Below the pieces are notes generated by a model that was given only the letters and a program-made list of their open reading frames with translations, made no database searches and was not told the DNA's origin. Below are positions 1 through 8,758 of a stretch of 64,000 nt of DNA, piece after piece. Made by a program: the position numbers and the translations under genes. This DNA comes from JAICXG01 sp963801255 (lineage in GTDB: Bacteria; Verrucomicrobiota; Verrucomicrobiia; Chthoniobacterales; UBA10450): positions 124,001-188,000 of the forward strand of contig CAWDEC010000004.1 of the NCBI GenBank assembly GCA_963801255.1, given 5' to 3'. The stretch's first letter is position 1. Every line of letters begins with the position of its first letter.

Positions 1-1
1 A

Positions 2-334
2 TTGCTTTTTGCCATCCTCTGCACCTATAACTGCCTCTCCATTGCCGCCTGGGAACGCGACCTTGACTCTGCCCAGGGCAAGGCGTCGTTCATGACTGGC
101 TGGCCATCTGCGGCACGAGCGCTCACGGCGATCGGTTATGGTCTCGCGCTGGTTGCGCTCGCCAGCGGCATTGTCTGGCGATTTGCATGGCCGCTCTGGC
201 TTTGTCTGGCAATGAGTGCACTTTTACTCGTTAGGCTGAATCGCGCCGAGAGTTGTCCGCGCGATCAGCGGACCGCACTGGCCGATCTCGTCCTCCTTAC
301 TCCGCTGCTCGCGCTCCTCTTTTCCTGGCGGTGA
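2..334 (+). CDS. C-terminal part of an integral membrane protein (cut by window edge)
   Basis: The reading frame enters from the left edge, so only the last 110 residues are seen. They form about four hydrophobic segments with short polar loops (one loop carries WERDLDSAQGKASF) and end in LLFSWR. This resembles the last helices of a UbiA-type prenyltransferase-like membrane protein, but the diagnostic Asp-rich motifs would lie upstream and cannot be checked. The stop codon overlaps the GTG start of the next gene (GTGA at 331-334), so the two are probably translationally coupled with a methyltransferase that could act in the same pathway. The family assignment is a guess; that it is a membrane protein is clear. 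Confidence 0.55.
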   Translation: MLFAILCTYNCLSIAAWERDLDSAQGKASFMTGWPSAARALTAIGYGLALVALASGIVWRFAWPLWLCLAMSALLLVRLNRAESCPRDQRTALADLVLLTPLLALLFSWR

Positions 335-958
335 GCTTCGATCGCGTCGCGCGGATTTATCGTTGGTTGGAGACGTTTGTTTTTGGGAACCAACTGCAGG
401 AAGCGCGTCTCGCTTTCCTCGACAAGATCGAGTCAGCAGGTCGGGTCCTTGTCGTCGGGGAAGGGGATGGCCGCTTTCTCGTCGAGTTCGTTAGGCTGCA
501 CCCGAATTCCGTAGTGGATTGCATCGAGGCGAGCGGCGCAATGCTCCGGCTAGCAAAGGCACGCGCGAAGTTCACCCAGGGTCAATTTCGTTCAACAGGA
601 CGTAAACGAGAGTGTTCTCGAGCGCGAGGTTTACGATCTCATCGTGACGCATTTTGTGCTCGATTGTTTCAACGAACGAACCCTTTCGCATCTGATCGAA
701 AGGCTTTGCAGCGCCGCCGCTCCGAGTGCGCGTTGGCTCATCGCCGATTTCTGCGAACCGGCAACTGGATGGCGTCGCTGGTGGGGACGTTTCCTCATCG
801 CGGTCATGTACCAGTTCTTCCGCTCCGTAGCCGGGATTGAAGCGACTCGTTTGGTCGACTTTGCTCCGTTTTTGCGACTGGGTGGATTTACCCTTGGCAC
901 GCAGGTGTTCTCGCCCAACAAGATGATTCGGTCGCAGCTATGGGCGCGTCATACCTGA
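331..958 (+). pseudogene. Class I SAM-dependent methyltransferase, frameshifted
   Basis: The first frame starts at GTG 331, overlapping the upstream stop. It gives SFDRVARIYRWLE, then the SAM-binding glycine motif VLVVGEGDGRF and the acidic strand end DCIEASGAML. Near 571-585 the homology moves to the next frame, which continues VNFVQQD, VYDLIVTHFVLDCF and the C-terminal half to the stop at 958. One extra base in the short C or G runs of CACCCAGGG would explain it. With the frame restored the protein has about 209 residues, normal for small class I methyltransferases, with post-motif II and III in order. Substrate is unknown. Either a sequencing or assembly indel or a young pseudogene; coupling to the upstream membrane protein suggests a shared pathway. 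Confidence 0.7.
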
Positions 959-1012
959 CGACCGCAGGGTGGTCTCCCTTTCGCTGCTAAATTGGGTCGC
1001 TGCTTCGAAGCG

Positions 1013-2851
1013 CTACCGCCGTCGCCGCGCAATGAGTCTGACGATCCAAACAATCAACGCGAGGGCGACGGCCCACGGAGCTACGAAGGCAATCGCCACG
1101 CCGATCATCCGCAGACTCCACATGAGAGCCTCGGCGCCTTGCTCCAAAGTATGACGCAGGGTGGCGAGCAGGCTGGTGTTGGAGGAAACAATATTGCCCT
1201 GGCTGTAAATCTGAATGGAAAGATCAGCCGGCGCATTGGCCATATCCGACTGATCGCCCGCTCGATCGTCTCTTTGGACGGCCACGTTCTCGACTTTGCC
1301 TAACGACTCCAGCTCTTTCATGAGCGCGCGGTAGTTTTTCAATGGCACACGCAGCGACACATTCTCGATTTCGTGCCCATCGGGATCACGCGAGAAAGAG
1401 GACGTCCGGATGCGGCCACTTTGTTTCTCGACCAGAGCGCGGAGCTGTGCGGTCTTTTTGTCGACCTCGGTCGTGCGGATCTGGAGTGTGGTTTGTTGCG
1501 CAGCCTGTTCCTGCTCCTCGCGCGAGAGGGCGACGTTCAACTCCACTTTGTCGCGTTTTGTCCGGGCATTTTGTGACATGCCTTCGCCGCCTTGCGCGAC
1601 TCGCTCGGTTTCGACTCGAAAATTTTCCACCTGCCCAAAGCTCTTTATTCGAGCGATAACGGCGTCGCTTTCCTCGGGCGCCAGCAGCATATGGACCTGC
1701 GCTGTGACGTTGCCCCGATTATCTCGACCGAGCTGCGCGCTGCTGATTTGCACCTGGGGTGAAGCAAGTGCCTTGATCTGGTTGTAGACGGTTTCGACTT
1801 GCGGCGAATAAAGAGCGAGATCGGCTCGTTCCTTCACGAGAAAAGCGGCGGGCTGCTCGAGATCCTTTTCCGCCAGCACGAGGGTAACGGTGGCGAACTG
1901 CACCTGCGCGTCCCAATATTTTAGCTCGCCCTGCATCTGCTCGATTTCTTCGCGCACACGAGCAAGCTCCTTCTCGACCTGCAAAAGATCGGAGACCTTG
2001 CCGGTCTTGGTTTTGACCATGTCGAGCAGGCGTTGCTCCATGACCCGCGCGTTCTTCAGGCGAGCTTCTGTGTCGAAGTAGGATTTAGTCACGTCCTCCG
2101 TGCCTAACGACTGGTTCTTCAATTCACCCAGGCCGCGAATCGAAAGCAGGAAAGCGTCAAGCTTGTCGGGCAAAATCTTCACCACAATTTCGCCCTGCAA
2201 TTTGCCATTGGCTTGCTTCTGCGAATTGCTGGTGGCGACGTAGCCACCGTTTGCTTTCGCCAAGTCGACGATCTGTTGCAGCGAATTGTTGAAGCTGGCG
2301 ACCTCCAAGTCGACTCGGGCGTTCCGCACCAGTTTGCGCTGGTCAGTTGGTGCCGGAGCGGGACTTTGAGTGACTTGCTCAGTCTTCGAAATCATTCCAT
2401 CCGCAGGGGCGACAGACTCTGCCTCCGAAGTGGTCTTCGAACGACTTTCCATGAGTGGGACCGGAGGCGGAGCGGCGCCGGTTTGGTCCTTTGGTCGTGT
2501 TTCAGCGAAGGCAGCGGGCTTCCCCGCGGCGCGAAAGGTAGTCTTGCCTAACGAATCTAAGACGGATCCATTTTGCGGAGCTGCTGAAGCTGCGAGTTCA
2601 GTCGAGACCAGCCTGTTTTCCAGCGTCTCATTTCCTTGGTGCGTAATGATTCGCCCGGTTTGTATGAGCGCGAGGAGCACAACCGCCGCTGCCGCAATCT
2701 GCGTTACGCGGAGACGAAAGGCATGAATGACAAACGCTGTGAAATCACCGCGCAGATCAGGTACGCGTTGGCGGAAACTCGCCAGCATTCGCTGTTCAAA
2801 AGCAGGATCGGCTTTTTCCGGGGAAAGATTTTCCTCAAGTAGCTTGTGCAT
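1013..2851 (-). CDS. DUF4349-type membrane protein, anti-sigma operon partner
   Basis: The 612-residue protein starts at ATG 2851, chosen because GGAGG lies 8 bases upstream; an in-frame start further up would lack this. It has a cytoplasmic N-terminus, one transmembrane helix around residues 50-65 (VTQIAAAAVVLLALIQTG), and a linker. A DUF4349-like region follows with VDLEVASFNNSLQQIV and a coiled coil (DLLQVEKELARVREEIEQMQ). A second related beta/coil segment precedes a C-terminal transmembrane helix ending in RLIARRRR. It is the last gene of a sigma factor, zinc-finger, DUF4349 operon and overlaps the zinc-finger gene by 17 bases. The organisation suggests a membrane sensor or effector regulated with the sigma factor. 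The signal sensed is unknown. Confidence 0.8.
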   Translation of the reverse strand: MHKLLEENLSPEKADPAFEQRMLASFRQRVPDLRGDFTAFVIHAFRLRVTQIAAAAVVLLALIQTGRIITHQGNETLENRLVSTELAASAAPQNGSVLDSLGKTTFRAAGKPAAFAETRPKDQTGAAPPPVPLMESRSKTTSEAESVAPADGMISKTEQVTQSPAPAPTDQRKLVRNARVDLEVASFNNSLQQIVDLAKANGGYVATSNSQKQANGKLQGEIVVKILPDKLDAFLLSIRGLGELKNQSLGTEDVTKSYFDTEARLKNARVMEQRLLDMVKTKTGKVSDLLQVEKELARVREEIEQMQGELKYWDAQVQFATVTLVLAEKDLEQPAAFLVKERADLALYSPQVETVYNQIKALASPQVQISSAQLGRDNRGNVTAQVHMLLAPEESDAVIARIKSFGQVENFRVETERVAQGGEGMSQNARTKRDKVELNVALSREEQEQAAQQTTLQIRTTEVDKKTAQLRALVEKQSGRIRTSSFSRDPDGHEIENVSLRVPLKNYRALMKELESLGKVENVAVQRDDRAGDQSDMANAPADLSIQIYSQGNIVSSNTSLLATLRHTLEQGAEALMWSLRMIGVAIAFVAPWAVALALIVWIVRLIARRRR

Positions 2852-3002
2852 ATTCTTTTCCTCCCGGTGCAGCTGGCGACATGTCGAGGCATTCGACAAG
2901 ATGACGATGGAGCGCCTCGCACTCGTTGACTGAAAGCTGATCGTGCACCTCCGCGGCCAGCCAGTTCTCGATGTCGTCGTGAATAGTGAGAGGCGTTTTC
3001 AT
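2835..3002 (-). CDS. Mini zinc-finger anti-sigma-like protein (55 aa)
   Basis: This small gene starts at ATG 3002, overlapping the sigma factor stop (ATGA), and ends at TGA 2835, 17 bases inside the next gene. Translation gives MKTPLTIHDDIENWLAAEVH followed by LSVNECEALHRHLVECLDM. The H-L-x2-C pattern and the acidic helix resemble the zf-HC2 module of anti-sigma factors, but without any membrane segment. The second Cys of the usual C-x2-C pair appears missing (CLDM). Its position directly after an ECF sigma gene supports an anti-sigma role. Possibly an originally single anti-sigma membrane protein is now split into this finger and the DUF4349 protein. Function inferred from context. Confidence 0.65.
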   Translation of the reverse strand: MKTPLTIHDDIENWLAAEVHDQLSVNECEALHRHLVECLDMSPAAPGGKEYAQAT

Positions 3003-3532
3003 TCCAAAGCGGTTAGCGCTGGTCGCAGTCGTTTACGCAAGGTCTGCAGGGTGCGTCCGAGGATGCCCCGGAGCGCGCCGTTGCTCAGGCCGAGCAGTCG
3101 CTCGATTGCGGCGTAGTCGAGTTCTTCAAAATAGCGAAGGGTAAGAGCAGCTCGATGTAGCTCCGGCAATTCCGCGATCGCACCCTGGAGGTGTTTGCCT
3201 AACGAGTCTTCAAGCGGCACAAGCTCTTCCGGTTGATCCGCCAGCTCGTCAGGCAGCGGCTCCGGTTTACGTTTGCGCGCCAGGTCGCGAGCCCGATGCC
3301 TGACGATTGTGGCGAGCCAGGCGGGAAATTTCTCTGCCTCACGCAATTTCCAGCGACCTTTCCAGGCCTTGATGAATGCGTCCTGCACTGCATCCTCGGC
3401 GTCGGAACGGTTTTGCAAAATGCCGTATGCAATTGCGAAGAGTGCCCGACTCTGTGTGCGGATGATCATCTCGAAGGCGTCGCGATCGCCGCGGATAGCC
3501 GCTCGAAAGATTTCGTGTTCGCTGGGATCCAT
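2999..3532 (-). CDS. ECF-type RNA polymerase sigma factor
   Basis: The 177-residue product has both regions of an extracytoplasmic-function sigma factor. Region 2 is RDAFEMIIRTQSRALFAIAY with SDAEDAVQDAFIKAW and FPAWLATIVRHRARDLAR. After an acidic linker comes region 4, LQGAIAELPELHRAALTLRYFEELDYAAIERLLG, with the helix-turn-helix LSNGALRGILGRTLQTLRKRL. Length is typical. It is the first gene of a minus-strand operon with a mini zinc-finger protein and a DUF4349 membrane protein, linked by 4-base and 17-base overlaps. It most likely directs transcription of its own operon and of envelope genes when the partner proteins release it. The regulon cannot be deduced here. Confidence 0.9.
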   Translation of the reverse strand: MDPSEHEIFRAAIRGDRDAFEMIIRTQSRALFAIAYGILQNRSDAEDAVQDAFIKAWKGRWKLREAEKFPAWLATIVRHRARDLARKRKPEPLPDELADQPEELVPLEDSLGKHLQGAIAELPELHRAALTLRYFEELDYAAIERLLGLSNGALRGILGRTLQTLRKRLRPALTALE

Positions 3533-3654
3533 CGGTCGATCACCAGCCTAGACGCGTGAGTGTGCGAGAACGCGCGAAAATTTTTTCGAGATTTTGCGCG
3601 CCCCCACAAGCGCGCGGTTGTCATCCCGAGCCAAGTTTACCGGTCGCGCCTGGC

Positions 3655-4755
3655 TTAACGAGAGGTTCCGCTGGCCACTGTTGCGGCAAAGGGCACGCCC
3701 ATCGTGATCGTAACCTTGGTCCCGGGACTTACCAGGTCTTTCAGGCGGGCCGCATCCCAGTTGGCGGTGCGAATGCAGCCGTGACTGCCCGCCCGCCCGA
3801 TGGTCTCGGGATTGTTTGTGCCGTGAATGCCGATGCCTGGTTTGTTCAGCCCCATCCACAGAATGCCCACCGGATTGTTAGGACCGGGTGGGATGTTGTA
3901 GAAATCGCTTGTCCGCACGCCGTGCATGAGCACCCCTTCGTCGTGGCGAAACCAGGGCATGGTCGCGATCCCGAGAATTTTCCACACGCCTAACGGAGCC
4001 GGTAGAGTCTTCGAGCCTGGAGTAACTGGAAACTCGGCGATCAGCTTGTCGCCTTCGTGGACTTCGAGAAATCGCTCGCGCGTGTCGATGTAAATCTGCC
4101 GGTTGGCGAAGAGCGGGTTTGCGGGAACGAATTTTTCCGAGAGTTTCTCGATTTCAAACGGCTGGACATTTGGCACGTTCACCGCGTCGCCTGGCTTGAG
4201 CTGCTCGAGATCCATACCCGGATTAATCTTCCGCAGGAAATCCTCCGCAGCGTGATAGCGTTCCGCGACGAACTCGAGGAGTGAGCCGTATTTCATCGCC
4301 TTGAGCTTTGCCTGTTCTGAGGGCCTGGATGCGGTCTCGCCAACGAACTGTTCGTCTTCCGGTCGAATGGTGTAAGTCGTGTAAGTCTGGGGAACTTCTG
4401 CGAGCAATTGCGCATCGACTGCTCCAGTCGGCGGCAAGCCATTCGCTTTTTTGTAGGCGACCAGGGCCTTGCCGAAAAACTCGCCCATTTTCCCGTCAAT
4501 CTTCCCGGGCCCAAACTCATGGTTATCGAGAAAGATCTGGAGCCGCACGCTCGTTTCTTCATCGTAAACTGGCAGTGCGACCAATTCACGCGGCGGCAAT
4601 GATGGCGTCGGACTTGGAGTCGGCGTGGCCGGGAGCGCCCTCCGCACCGGAATTGGCGTCGGGATTGGGGTCGGCGTTTGGCGCGACCACCAACCCGCTT
4701 CCGCGCGCGGCGCGAGGGCGATGACCACGCAACAGAGGGTCGCGGCTGTTTTCAT
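3655..4755 (-). CDS. L,D-transpeptidase (YkuD) with peptidoglycan-binding domain
   Basis: A 366-residue exported enzyme. A signal peptide (MKTAATLCCVVIALAPRAEA) is followed by a Pro/Thr-rich spacer of PTPTP type. A PG_binding_1 module follows (VRLQIFLDNHEFGPGKIDGK), then a LysM-like stretch (LLEFVAERYHAAEDFLRKINPGM). The C-terminal YkuD domain has HGTNNPETIGRAGSHGCIR, containing the catalytic Cys-His arrangement. Such enzymes make 3-3 peptidoglycan cross-links or attach lipoproteins in the periplasm. The ATG at 4755 gives a clean signal peptide. It lies downstream of the ECF sigma operon on the same strand with a gap of about 120 bases (3533-3654 separates them), so it may respond to envelope stress, but no promoter was identified. 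Confidence 0.9.
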   Translation of the reverse strand: MKTAATLCCVVIALAPRAEAGWWSRQTPTPIPTPIPVRRALPATPTPSPTPSLPPRELVALPVYDEETSVRLQIFLDNHEFGPGKIDGKMGEFFGKALVAYKKANGLPPTGAVDAQLLAEVPQTYTTYTIRPEDEQFVGETASRPSEQAKLKAMKYGSLLEFVAERYHAAEDFLRKINPGMDLEQLKPGDAVNVPNVQPFEIEKLSEKFVPANPLFANRQIYIDTRERFLEVHEGDKLIAEFPVTPGSKTLPAPLGVWKILGIATMPWFRHDEGVLMHGVRTSDFYNIPPGPNNPVGILWMGLNKPGIGIHGTNNPETIGRAGSHGCIRTANWDAARLKDLVSPGTKVTITMGVPFAATVASGTSR

Positions 4756-4804
4756 GAGCGCAAGTTATTAACCGGGCCGAGCGCTCACGCAAACCGGCGA
4801 GCCG

Positions 4805-5179
4805 CTACTTCGTTTCTTCGCCCTTGGCCTTGGCCCGGTTTTCCCTCTTGCGAAACTTGACCATCCTGGTCACGAGCGAGAGCGGAAGGGGCTCGTCGTG
4901 AGGAAATCTCACCGAGCCCTTGTTGGGTTCATAGCTGGCCAGTTCTTTGCTGAATTTCCTGATCGCGCTCGCGCGTGGATAAAACCCGATATGATTCTTA
5001 AAGCCGGCGAAATAAACCAGAATTCCGTCCAGCCGAAAGGCCGGCATTTCGTAGCTCATAGTCTCCACCGCATCAGGCGCCGCGACCATGATGGTCTGTC
5101 TCAACTGTCGCAATCTACTCCTTACGGCCGGTGGGAACCGGACAATATATTCGTCAAAAGCAGCAGAACTCTTACTCAT
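4805..5179 (-). CDS. DUF1801 / YdhG-like small protein
   Basis: The 124-residue protein carries family hallmarks: AFDEYIVRFPPAVRSRLRQLR, then the central Y-M-P-A-F motif (MSYEMPAFRLDGILVYFAGF) and KNHIGFYPRASAI. DUF1801 proteins have an SHS2-like fold of unknown biochemical role and are common in soil bacteria. The C-terminus is a basic tail (RKRENRAKAKGEETK). It sits between the L,D-transpeptidase and an AhpD-like gene on the same strand but with gaps of about 50 and 40 bases, so co-transcription is possible. No specific function can be given. Confidence 0.8.
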   Translation of the reverse strand: MSKSSAAFDEYIVRFPPAVRSRLRQLRQTIMVAAPDAVETMSYEMPAFRLDGILVYFAGFKNHIGFYPRASAIRKFSKELASYEPNKGSVRFPHDEPLPLSLVTRMVKFRKRENRAKAKGEETK

Positions 5180-5220
5180 GAACTGAGCGCTCTTTGACTT
5201 CTAACCAAACCAATCTGCGA

Positions 5221-5526
5221 TTAATCAGACAAAGCGTGAGTAGCATGAGTCACAGCTGCTCCGGCTCTGAGGGAAGCGGCGACCATCGCGGCTTCGGTTA
5301 ATTCCGCTTCACTGGCGCCGGCTTTGCGTGCGTTGGTGGAATGGATGTCGATGCAATACGCACATTGTGTCGTTAAGGCGACAGCTACTGCGATGAGTTC
5401 CTTGTATTTGGCCGGAATTGCGCCGTCGGCGACGGCGGCCTTGTCGAAAGCCCAGAAGGCTTTCATTACTTCGGGGGCGAGCGAATCCATCTTCTTAATC
5501 CTGGCAAGATTGTTTTTGCTATACAT
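5221..5526 (-). CDS. Carboxymuconolactone decarboxylase / AhpD-like protein
   Basis: A 101-residue alpha-helical protein with the AhpD-type active site: the C-x2-C pair of LTTQCAYCIDIHSTNARKAG followed by His four residues on. ELIAVAVALTTQCAYC and TEAAMVAASLRAGAAVTHA match the carboxymuconolactone decarboxylase-like fold. The two cysteines and histidine suggest a thiol peroxidase or disulfide reductase activity rather than a true decarboxylase. Length is typical for the stand-alone small family. No partner peroxiredoxin lies nearby. Confidence 0.85.
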   Translation of the reverse strand: MYSKNNLARIKKMDSLAPEVMKAFWAFDKAAVADGAIPAKYKELIAVAVALTTQCAYCIDIHSTNARKAGASEAELTEAAMVAASLRAGAAVTHATHALSD

Positions 5527-5597
5527 GGCGATGATGAGTTGGGTTTATCGTTGCAGATTGAAATCGAGACTTAGCGACACTCAGCCATGCGCAAGCT

Positions 5598-6146
5598 TCA
5601 CGCCAGCGCCGAATTTCCGGAACCTTCTGCTGATCTGACATTTAGTCGTCGTTCCCAGCGCCAGACCTTGCCATCTTCCGAATTCATCGCCTCGCCGACA
5701 AAGATAAAGCCACATTTCTGCAAGACGCGTGTCGAGGCACTCTTTTGCGGCAGGGTGTAAGCGCGCAAGGTAGACACTTGGCCGGTGCCTTTAGCGTATT
5801 CAATCAGGGCGCATGCCGCGGCCGTGGCATATCCGCGGCCTTCGTAGTCTGGCGCGATGCCGTAGGCAATCTCCACCATGGCATCCTCGCTCGGAGGTCC
5901 GGCAAAGCTGCACAAACCAATTAGCTTCTTGCCTAACAAAACACCAAACCCATCCTGCCACGGATCCGTCGCTTCGCGTTGCCGCAACTGATCGAGAAAC
6001 TCCGGGGATACTTCGGATCCAATAATAAAGTCTCGCACACCGCTGGCGACAGTTAGACCGGTAAGTCGCTCATAGTTTTCCACACCGTCGAGTAATGCTC
6101 GCAGATGTTGCGGTGTGTGCGGAAGGAGTCGGAAGTCAGAATTCAA
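5598..6146 (-). CDS. GNAT-family N-acetyltransferase
   Basis: The core is a GNAT fold: the N-terminal strand SDFRLLPHTPQHLRALLDG, the acyl-CoA binding motif A in IAYGIAPDYEGRGYATAAAC (R/Q-x2-G-x-G/A type, here EGRGYA), and the C-terminal strand VLQKCGFIFVGEA. The closest type is the RimJ/RimL-like group that uses acetyl-CoA to modify small molecules or protein N-termini. The frame is open up to TTG 6260, but the extra 38 residues look unlike the family and TTG 6146 starts directly before the conserved strand, so that start is preferred. Neither start has a clear Shine-Dalgarno. Substrate unknown. Confidence 0.75.
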   Translation of the reverse strand: MNSDFRLLPHTPQHLRALLDGVENYERLTGLTVASGVRDFIIGSEVSPEFLDQLRQREATDPWQDGFGVLLGKKLIGLCSFAGPPSEDAMVEIAYGIAPDYEGRGYATAAACALIEYAKGTGQVSTLRAYTLPQKSASTRVLQKCGFIFVGEAMNSEDGKVWRWERRLNVRSAEGSGNSALA

Positions 6147-6419
6147 GATAGAAAGAATATTGCAGACTTGGAAAAAGAAGACTCGGCAACATCCTTTCGG
6201 CAAACCATGACGAAGTAGCAAGCGCTGGCTTGCCTGCGTCGACTTAGTCGACCGCAGCAACCAGGCTGAAGATAGGGTTAGCGGTTTGGCCGGCTATTCG
6301 CGTTTTCGCGACGCTTCTCGTCAGCTCGGACAGCGTTGCTCATGCCTAACGACGACCTTGCCGGAGAAAAAATTCCCGATTGCTCCTCGGCGTGAGAATG
6401 GTTAGGTGCAGCTCTCGTT

Positions 6420-7793
6420 TTGAAGTTTATCAATCTGACGCGCCGGACGGAGATCGGCGCGAATTGTTACTATTTGGCGGCCGGCGGCCGGGGCGTGGTG
6501 CTCGATTGCGGAATGCATCCCAAGGAGGAAGGCGAAATGGCTTTGCCGCTGTTCGGCGCTCTGGCGGGCCGGCAAGTCGACGCTATCCTGCTTTCTCACG
6601 CGCATCTCGACCACATCGGCTCGCTTCCGGTGCTCATGCGTCAGCAGCCGCAGGCGCGCGTCTTTATGACGGAGCCAACGGCGGCGATCGGTGATGCGCT
6701 CCTGCACAACTCGGTCAATGTCATGATCCGCGAACGCGAAGAGGTCGGAATTATTTATCCACTTTTCACGCACCGCGAGACCGACCGTGCGACAGAGCGA
6801 TGGCAACATTGCCCGCTGCGGCAACCGATTACGGTCGAGGGTGAACGTTGCTCGCCGCGACCTAACGACGATCTCGCCTTCGAATATCGCGATGCAGGTC
6901 ATGTCATGGGCGCGGCCGGAATTCTCCTGCGCGCGGAGGGCCGGACTGTTTTCTACACCGGCGACGTAAACTTCGACGATCAAACACTAACCAAAGGCGC
7001 GGCTTTTCCTTGGAAGGAGATAGATGTTCTCATCATCGAAACCACACGTGGCGATTCCCCACTCCCGCAAAATTTTTCGCGCGCAGCGGAAGAGCAGCGT
7101 TTTGCCGAGGCGATCGAACGGGCGTTTGCCCGCGGCGGATGCGTGCTCGTGCCGGTTTTCGCTCTCGGCAAGACGCAGGAAGTGCTGACCATGCTCTACA
7201 AATTCAAACGCCAGAAATTGCTCGGCGACTTCCCGATCTACATCGGCGGCTTGAGCTCCAAGATGACAGAGATTTACGATCGGCGCGCTAACCAGGCAGC
7301 GCGTGTTCTGCCGCGTTTGCAACTGTTTCCCGAATTGCAGCCATTTGTTCTCAATGGCAAAACCATCGCCGAGGCGCCAGCGCGTCCGGGACGGATCTAC
7401 GCTCTCTCCAGCGGAATGATGACGCCCAAAACGCTTTCCAACATTTTCGCACGACGGATTGTCGATCGACCGGAGCACACGATTTTTTTCGTTGGCTATG
7501 CTGATCCGGAATCGCCCGCGGGCAAATTGCGCCGCGCCCAGCCTAACGACCTTGTCTCGCTGGACGAAGACGAGCCCGCGCAACCACTGCGCTGCCAGAT
7601 CGAACAATTTCAATTCAGCGCGCATGCATCACGGGAATCGATCCTGGACTACATCAAAAAAGTTGCGGCAAAGAAGGTGGTGCTGGTGCACGGAGATCCC
7701 GCCGCGGTGGAATGGATGAGGTCAACGGCCGCGGGTGCGTTGCCGGGCAGTGAAATTATCGTCCCGAGACCGGGTGTGGAAATCGATTTGTAG
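6420..7793 (+). CDS. MBL-fold beta-CASP RNA exonuclease-like protein
   Basis: A 457-residue metallo-beta-lactamase protein of the CPSF/RNase J-like beta-CASP group. The metal site is LLSHAHLDHIGSLPVL (motif 2, HxHxDH), with EYRDAGHVMGAAGILL (motif 3) and FYTGDVNFDD (motif 4). The beta-CASP domain follows with CVLVPVFALGKTQEVLTML and the C-terminal FSAHASRESILDYI and VVLVHGDPAAVEWM motifs. The start is TTG 6420, giving KFINLTRRTEIGANCYYL. Such proteins are exo/endoribonucleases in RNA processing. It precedes exonuclease III on the same strand with about 50 bases between. Confidence 0.88.
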   Translation: MKFINLTRRTEIGANCYYLAAGGRGVVLDCGMHPKEEGEMALPLFGALAGRQVDAILLSHAHLDHIGSLPVLMRQQPQARVFMTEPTAAIGDALLHNSVNVMIREREEVGIIYPLFTHRETDRATERWQHCPLRQPITVEGERCSPRPNDDLAFEYRDAGHVMGAAGILLRAEGRTVFYTGDVNFDDQTLTKGAAFPWKEIDVLIIETTRGDSPLPQNFSRAAEEQRFAEAIERAFARGGCVLVPVFALGKTQEVLTMLYKFKRQKLLGDFPIYIGGLSSKMTEIYDRRANQAARVLPRLQLFPELQPFVLNGKTIAEAPARPGRIYALSSGMMTPKTLSNIFARRIVDRPEHTIFFVGYADPESPAGKLRRAQPNDLVSLDEDEPAQPLRCQIEQFQFSAHASRESILDYIKKVAAKKVVLVHGDPAAVEWMRSTAAGALPGSEIIVPRPGVEIDL

Positions 7794-7844
7794 CGCGAGC
7801 TATCGGCCCGGGCGTTTCCCGTTGTGGGTCCAATCTTGTTCCTC

Positions 7845-8642
7845 GTGAGAATCGTTTCCTGGAATATTAATTCGTTGCGCAAGCGTGAAACACGTCTTCT
7901 CGCCTGGCTGAGAGAAACGAGCCCAGACGTCGTCTGTCTGCAGGAAACCAAATGCACCGACGAGCAATTTCCCGCAGCAACTCTGCGTGATGCGGGCTAC
8001 GCCGCCGCTTTCCATGGTCAGAAGTCCTACAATGGCGTCGCAATTCTGGCGAAGGAGGAACCACGCGAAGTGGAGTTCGGATTGGGCGACGAGGCGGCAG
8101 ACTCGCAGGCCCGCGTTATTGCTGCCAGCGTGGGAAACGTGCGCGTGATTTCGATTTATGCCCCGAATGGACAGGCGGTCGGATCGGAAGCTTATGCTTA
8201 CAAAATGGAGTGGTTTCGTCGCCTAACGACTTGCTTGCGCAAACGCGAAAGTCCGCTCGAGCGCGTCTTGCTTTGTGGCGATTTCAATGTTGCGCCTAAC
8301 GATGAGGATGTGCACGACCCGGCACTTTGGCGCGGCGCAATCATGTGCTCTGAGGATGAGCGAGCGGCGTTTCGCGCGGTTTGCGATCTTGGGCTGACGG
8401 ATACTCTACGGTTGCATCATCTGGAGGCGGGAATCTTTAGCTGGTGGGATTATCGCATGTTGGCCTTCCCGAAGAATCGCGGACTACGGATCGATGCCAT
8501 CCTCGCGGGAAGCGAGCTGGCCGCCAATTGCAGGGACGCGGGGGTGGAGCGGGAGATGCGCAAAGGAAAAGAGCCGTCAGATCACGCGCCGGTGTGGGCC
8601 GAAGTCGGCCCTTTCAGCCTAACAAGGTCGTTAGGGTCTTAG
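7845..8642 (+). CDS. xthA: Exodeoxyribonuclease III
   Basis: The 265-residue protein starts at GTG 7845, giving RIVSWNINSLRKR as in the family. An in-frame start 21 bases upstream would add an unrelated leader. It keeps the EEP catalytic set: VVCLQETKCTDEQFP (metal-binding Glu), ISIYAPNGQ, LCGDFNVAPNDEDVHDP (Asp/Asn) and the C-terminal PSDHAPVWAEV (catalytic His). The enzyme is an AP endonuclease and 3'-to-5' exonuclease in base excision repair. The last codons run through a copy of the CCTAACGA motif (reverse orientation, 8628-8635). Confidence 0.92.
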   Translation: MRIVSWNINSLRKRETRLLAWLRETSPDVVCLQETKCTDEQFPAATLRDAGYAAAFHGQKSYNGVAILAKEEPREVEFGLGDEAADSQARVIAASVGNVRVISIYAPNGQAVGSEAYAYKMEWFRRLTTCLRKRESPLERVLLCGDFNVAPNDEDVHDPALWRGAIMCSEDERAAFRAVCDLGLTDTLRLHHLEAGIFSWWDYRMLAFPKNRGLRIDAILAGSELAANCRDAGVEREMRKGKEPSDHAPVWAEVGPFSLTRSLGS

Positions 8643-8758
8643 CCACTAAAGTTGGGCGTTTTTTGCCTAACGAGTGAGCAGGGCGCTGTCGGTGCAATCG
8701 AGACGAGGTCGTTGACTTCCGCTCGACGGAAGTGACGCCGCGTTGGAGGATGCAGTCG

